From: Comamonadaceae bacterium
GTDB lineage: Bacteria > Pseudomonadota > Gammaproteobacteria > Burkholderiales > Burkholderiaceae_C
DNA: 9,106 nucleotides
Direction: 5' to 3'
NCBI GenBank assembly: GCA_947454585.1
Contig: CANGML010000049.1
Location: 1-9,106 of the forward strand
Shown here: positions 8,044-9,106 of the stretch, in pieces
Numbering within the stretch: the stretch's first letter is position 1
Layout: every line of letters starts with the position of its first letter
Notes under the pieces: model-generated
Told to the model about the DNA's origin: nothing
What the model saw: only the letters and a program-made list of their open reading frames with translations
Databases searched by the model: none
Translations under genes and position numbers: made by a program

Positions 8044-9106
8044 TCCAATTCCTGTGCATTTACATGGTCATCGGGCAGGCTAACCACCGCTTCATGGGCT
8101 AAAAATTCGCGCAAAGCGGCCAACCCCTCGCCGGTTTGGGCGCTGACAAAGAAGCGCGGCACGCTTTGACCATCCACCGTGAAGTGGTCATTGAGATGCA
8201 TGGGGCGGCTCTCAGCGCTCATGGCATCTAGCTTGTTGAACACCAAGACCTGGGGTACATCAGCCGCACCAATCTCGGCCAAGACCTTTTGCACTTCGTC
8301 CATTTGTTCGGGGTAGTTGGGGTTCGAGGCATCGACCACATGCATCAAGAGCGTGGCATCGGCGGCTTCTTGCAGGGTGGCTTGGAACGCATCAATCAAA
8401 CCGTGCGGCAAATCGCGAATAAAGCCCACCGTGTCTGACAACGAGACCGATCGGCCCGAGCCATCGGCATGGCCCAAATACAGTTGTCGGGTGGTGGTGT
8501 CTAGCGTGGCAAACAACTGGTCCGCTGCGTAAGCACGGGCTTTGACCAAGGCGTTGAACAAGGTCGATTTGCCGGCGTTGGTGTAACCCACCAGCGAGAT
8601 GGTGAACGCATCGCGGCGGTTGCGCTGGCGGCGCTGCGTGCTGCGCTGCTTTTTGACCTTGTCCAAGCGCTCTTTGGTGCGCTTGATCGCATCGTTGATC
8701 ATGCGCCGGTCCAGCTCAATCTGCGTCTCGCCGGGACCACCGCGCATGCCGATGCCCCCGCTCTGGCGCTCCAAATGCGACCAGCGGCGTACCAAGCGTG
8801 TGCTGAGGTAGTGCAGCTTGGCCAACTCAACCTGCAACTTGCCTTCATGGCTTCGGGCACGCTGAGCGAAGATTTCCAAAATCAGCAAGGTGCGGTCGTT
8901 CACGGCCACGCCCATGTGGCGCTCCAGGTTGCGCTGCTGTGCGGGGCTAAGGGACTGGTCAAACAAAATCTCAGTAGCGCCGTGCATGAGGGCCAGTTCT
9001 TTGATTTCATCGGCCTTGCCACTGCCCACAAACAAGGCCGCATCTGGGGCTTTGCGCTTGCAGGTGATGCGCGCCACGGGGGTTAAGCCGGCAGTTTCGG
9101 CCAGCA
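8040..9106 (-). CDS. hflX: GTPase HflX (5' end outside window)
   Basis: HflX is a translational GTPase-family protein that binds ribosomes and, in E. coli, splits stalled or heat-damaged 70S ribosomes. The frame stays open to the window edge, with LAETAGLTP before the internal GTG at 9077 that might be mistaken for a start; roughly the first 25-40 residues are missing. Visible from right to left: the HflX N-terminal domain with KRKAPDAALFVGSGKADEI and LFDQSLSPAQQRNLE; the family signature GGIGMRGGPGETQIELDRR; a basic coiled linker; and the G domain with G1 GYTNAGKST (about 164-172 counted from the GTG), the G2 threonine in ATLDTTTR, G3 DTVGF, G4 NKLD (281-284) and G5 SAQTG (312-316). The C-terminus ends soon after the G domain, as usual for proteobacterial HflX. 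Its TGA overlaps the hflK ATG by the 4-base ATGA, so the two are translationally coupled. In related genomes hfq usually lies just upstream, which would be outside this window. Confidence 0.97.
   Translation of the reverse strand, partial: LAETAGLTPVARITCKRKAPDAALFVGSGKADEIKELALMHGATEILFDQSLSPAQQRNLERHMGVAVNDRTLLILEIFAQRARSHEGKLQVELAKLHYLSTRLVRRWSHLERQSGGIGMRGGPGETQIELDRRMINDAIKRTKERLDKVKKQRSTQRRQRNRRDAFTISLVGYTNAGKSTLFNALVKARAYAADQLFATLDTTTRQLYLGHADGSGRSVSLSDTVGFIRDLPHGLIDAFQATLQEAADATLLMHVVDASNPNYPEQMDEVQKVLAEIGAADVPQVLVFNKLDAMSAESRPMHLNDHFTVDGQSVPRFFVSAQTGEGLAALREFLAHEAVVSLPDDHVNAQELE

Noticed and set aside
9075..9077. GTG at 9077 as the hflX start
   Set aside because: The frame continues to the window edge with HflX-like residues (AETAGLTP), so the gene is cut by the window and not started here.

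Overview
This window is a compact block of conserved bacterial housekeeping genes. Gene order and protein character point to a betaproteobacterium of the order Burkholderiales, most likely family Comamonadaceae (Limnohabitans/Rhodoferax-like). That placement rests on recalled hflX-hflK-hflC-DUF2065-hisZ-purA synteny, on HisZ (which goes with the short form of HisG), and on moderately GC-rich codon use; no search was run. I see no mobile element, CRISPR array, rRNA or tRNA gene, and no intergenic gap longer than about 50 bases.

Layout. The left edge carries the 3' end of a plus-strand gene, the C-terminus of tRNA 2-selenouridine synthase (mnmH/selU). It converges on a run of nine minus-strand genes that fills the rest of the window, with the two stop codons directly abutting. 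In transcription order (right to left) these are: hflX (ribosome-associated GTPase, 5' end cut by the window edge); hflK and hflC (SPFH membrane complex that controls FtsH); a small DUF2065 membrane protein; hisZ (regulatory subunit of ATP phosphoribosyltransferase); purA (adenylosuccinate synthetase); a purine-type phosphoribosyltransferase; a cystathionine beta-lyase-like PLP enzyme (metC type); and a DUF2189 multi-pass membrane protein. Gaps run from a 4-base overlap (hflX/hflK) to 49 bases (DUF2065/hisZ), so much of the block could be one operon, possibly with internal start or attenuation points before hisZ and before purA.

How the genes fit together. HflX, HflK, HflC and probably the DUF2065 protein form a translation and membrane quality-control module. 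HisZ, PurA and the phosphoribosyltransferase sit on one metabolic node. HisG-HisZ spends ATP and PRPP and, later in histidine synthesis, releases AICAR, which feeds IMP. PurA turns IMP towards AMP/ATP. The phosphoribosyltransferase probably makes IMP or a related nucleotide from a free base and PRPP. The metC-like enzyme and DUF2189 protein have no obvious link to this node.

Nothing here is a clear undescribed system. The points most worth a second look are the DUF2065 gene locked between hflC and hisZ, the start region of the DUF2189 gene (its best ribosome binding site serves another frame), the Gly-rich active-site variant of the metC-like enzyme, a hairpin plus T-run between hisZ and purA, two competing purA starts, and the zero-length convergent junction.
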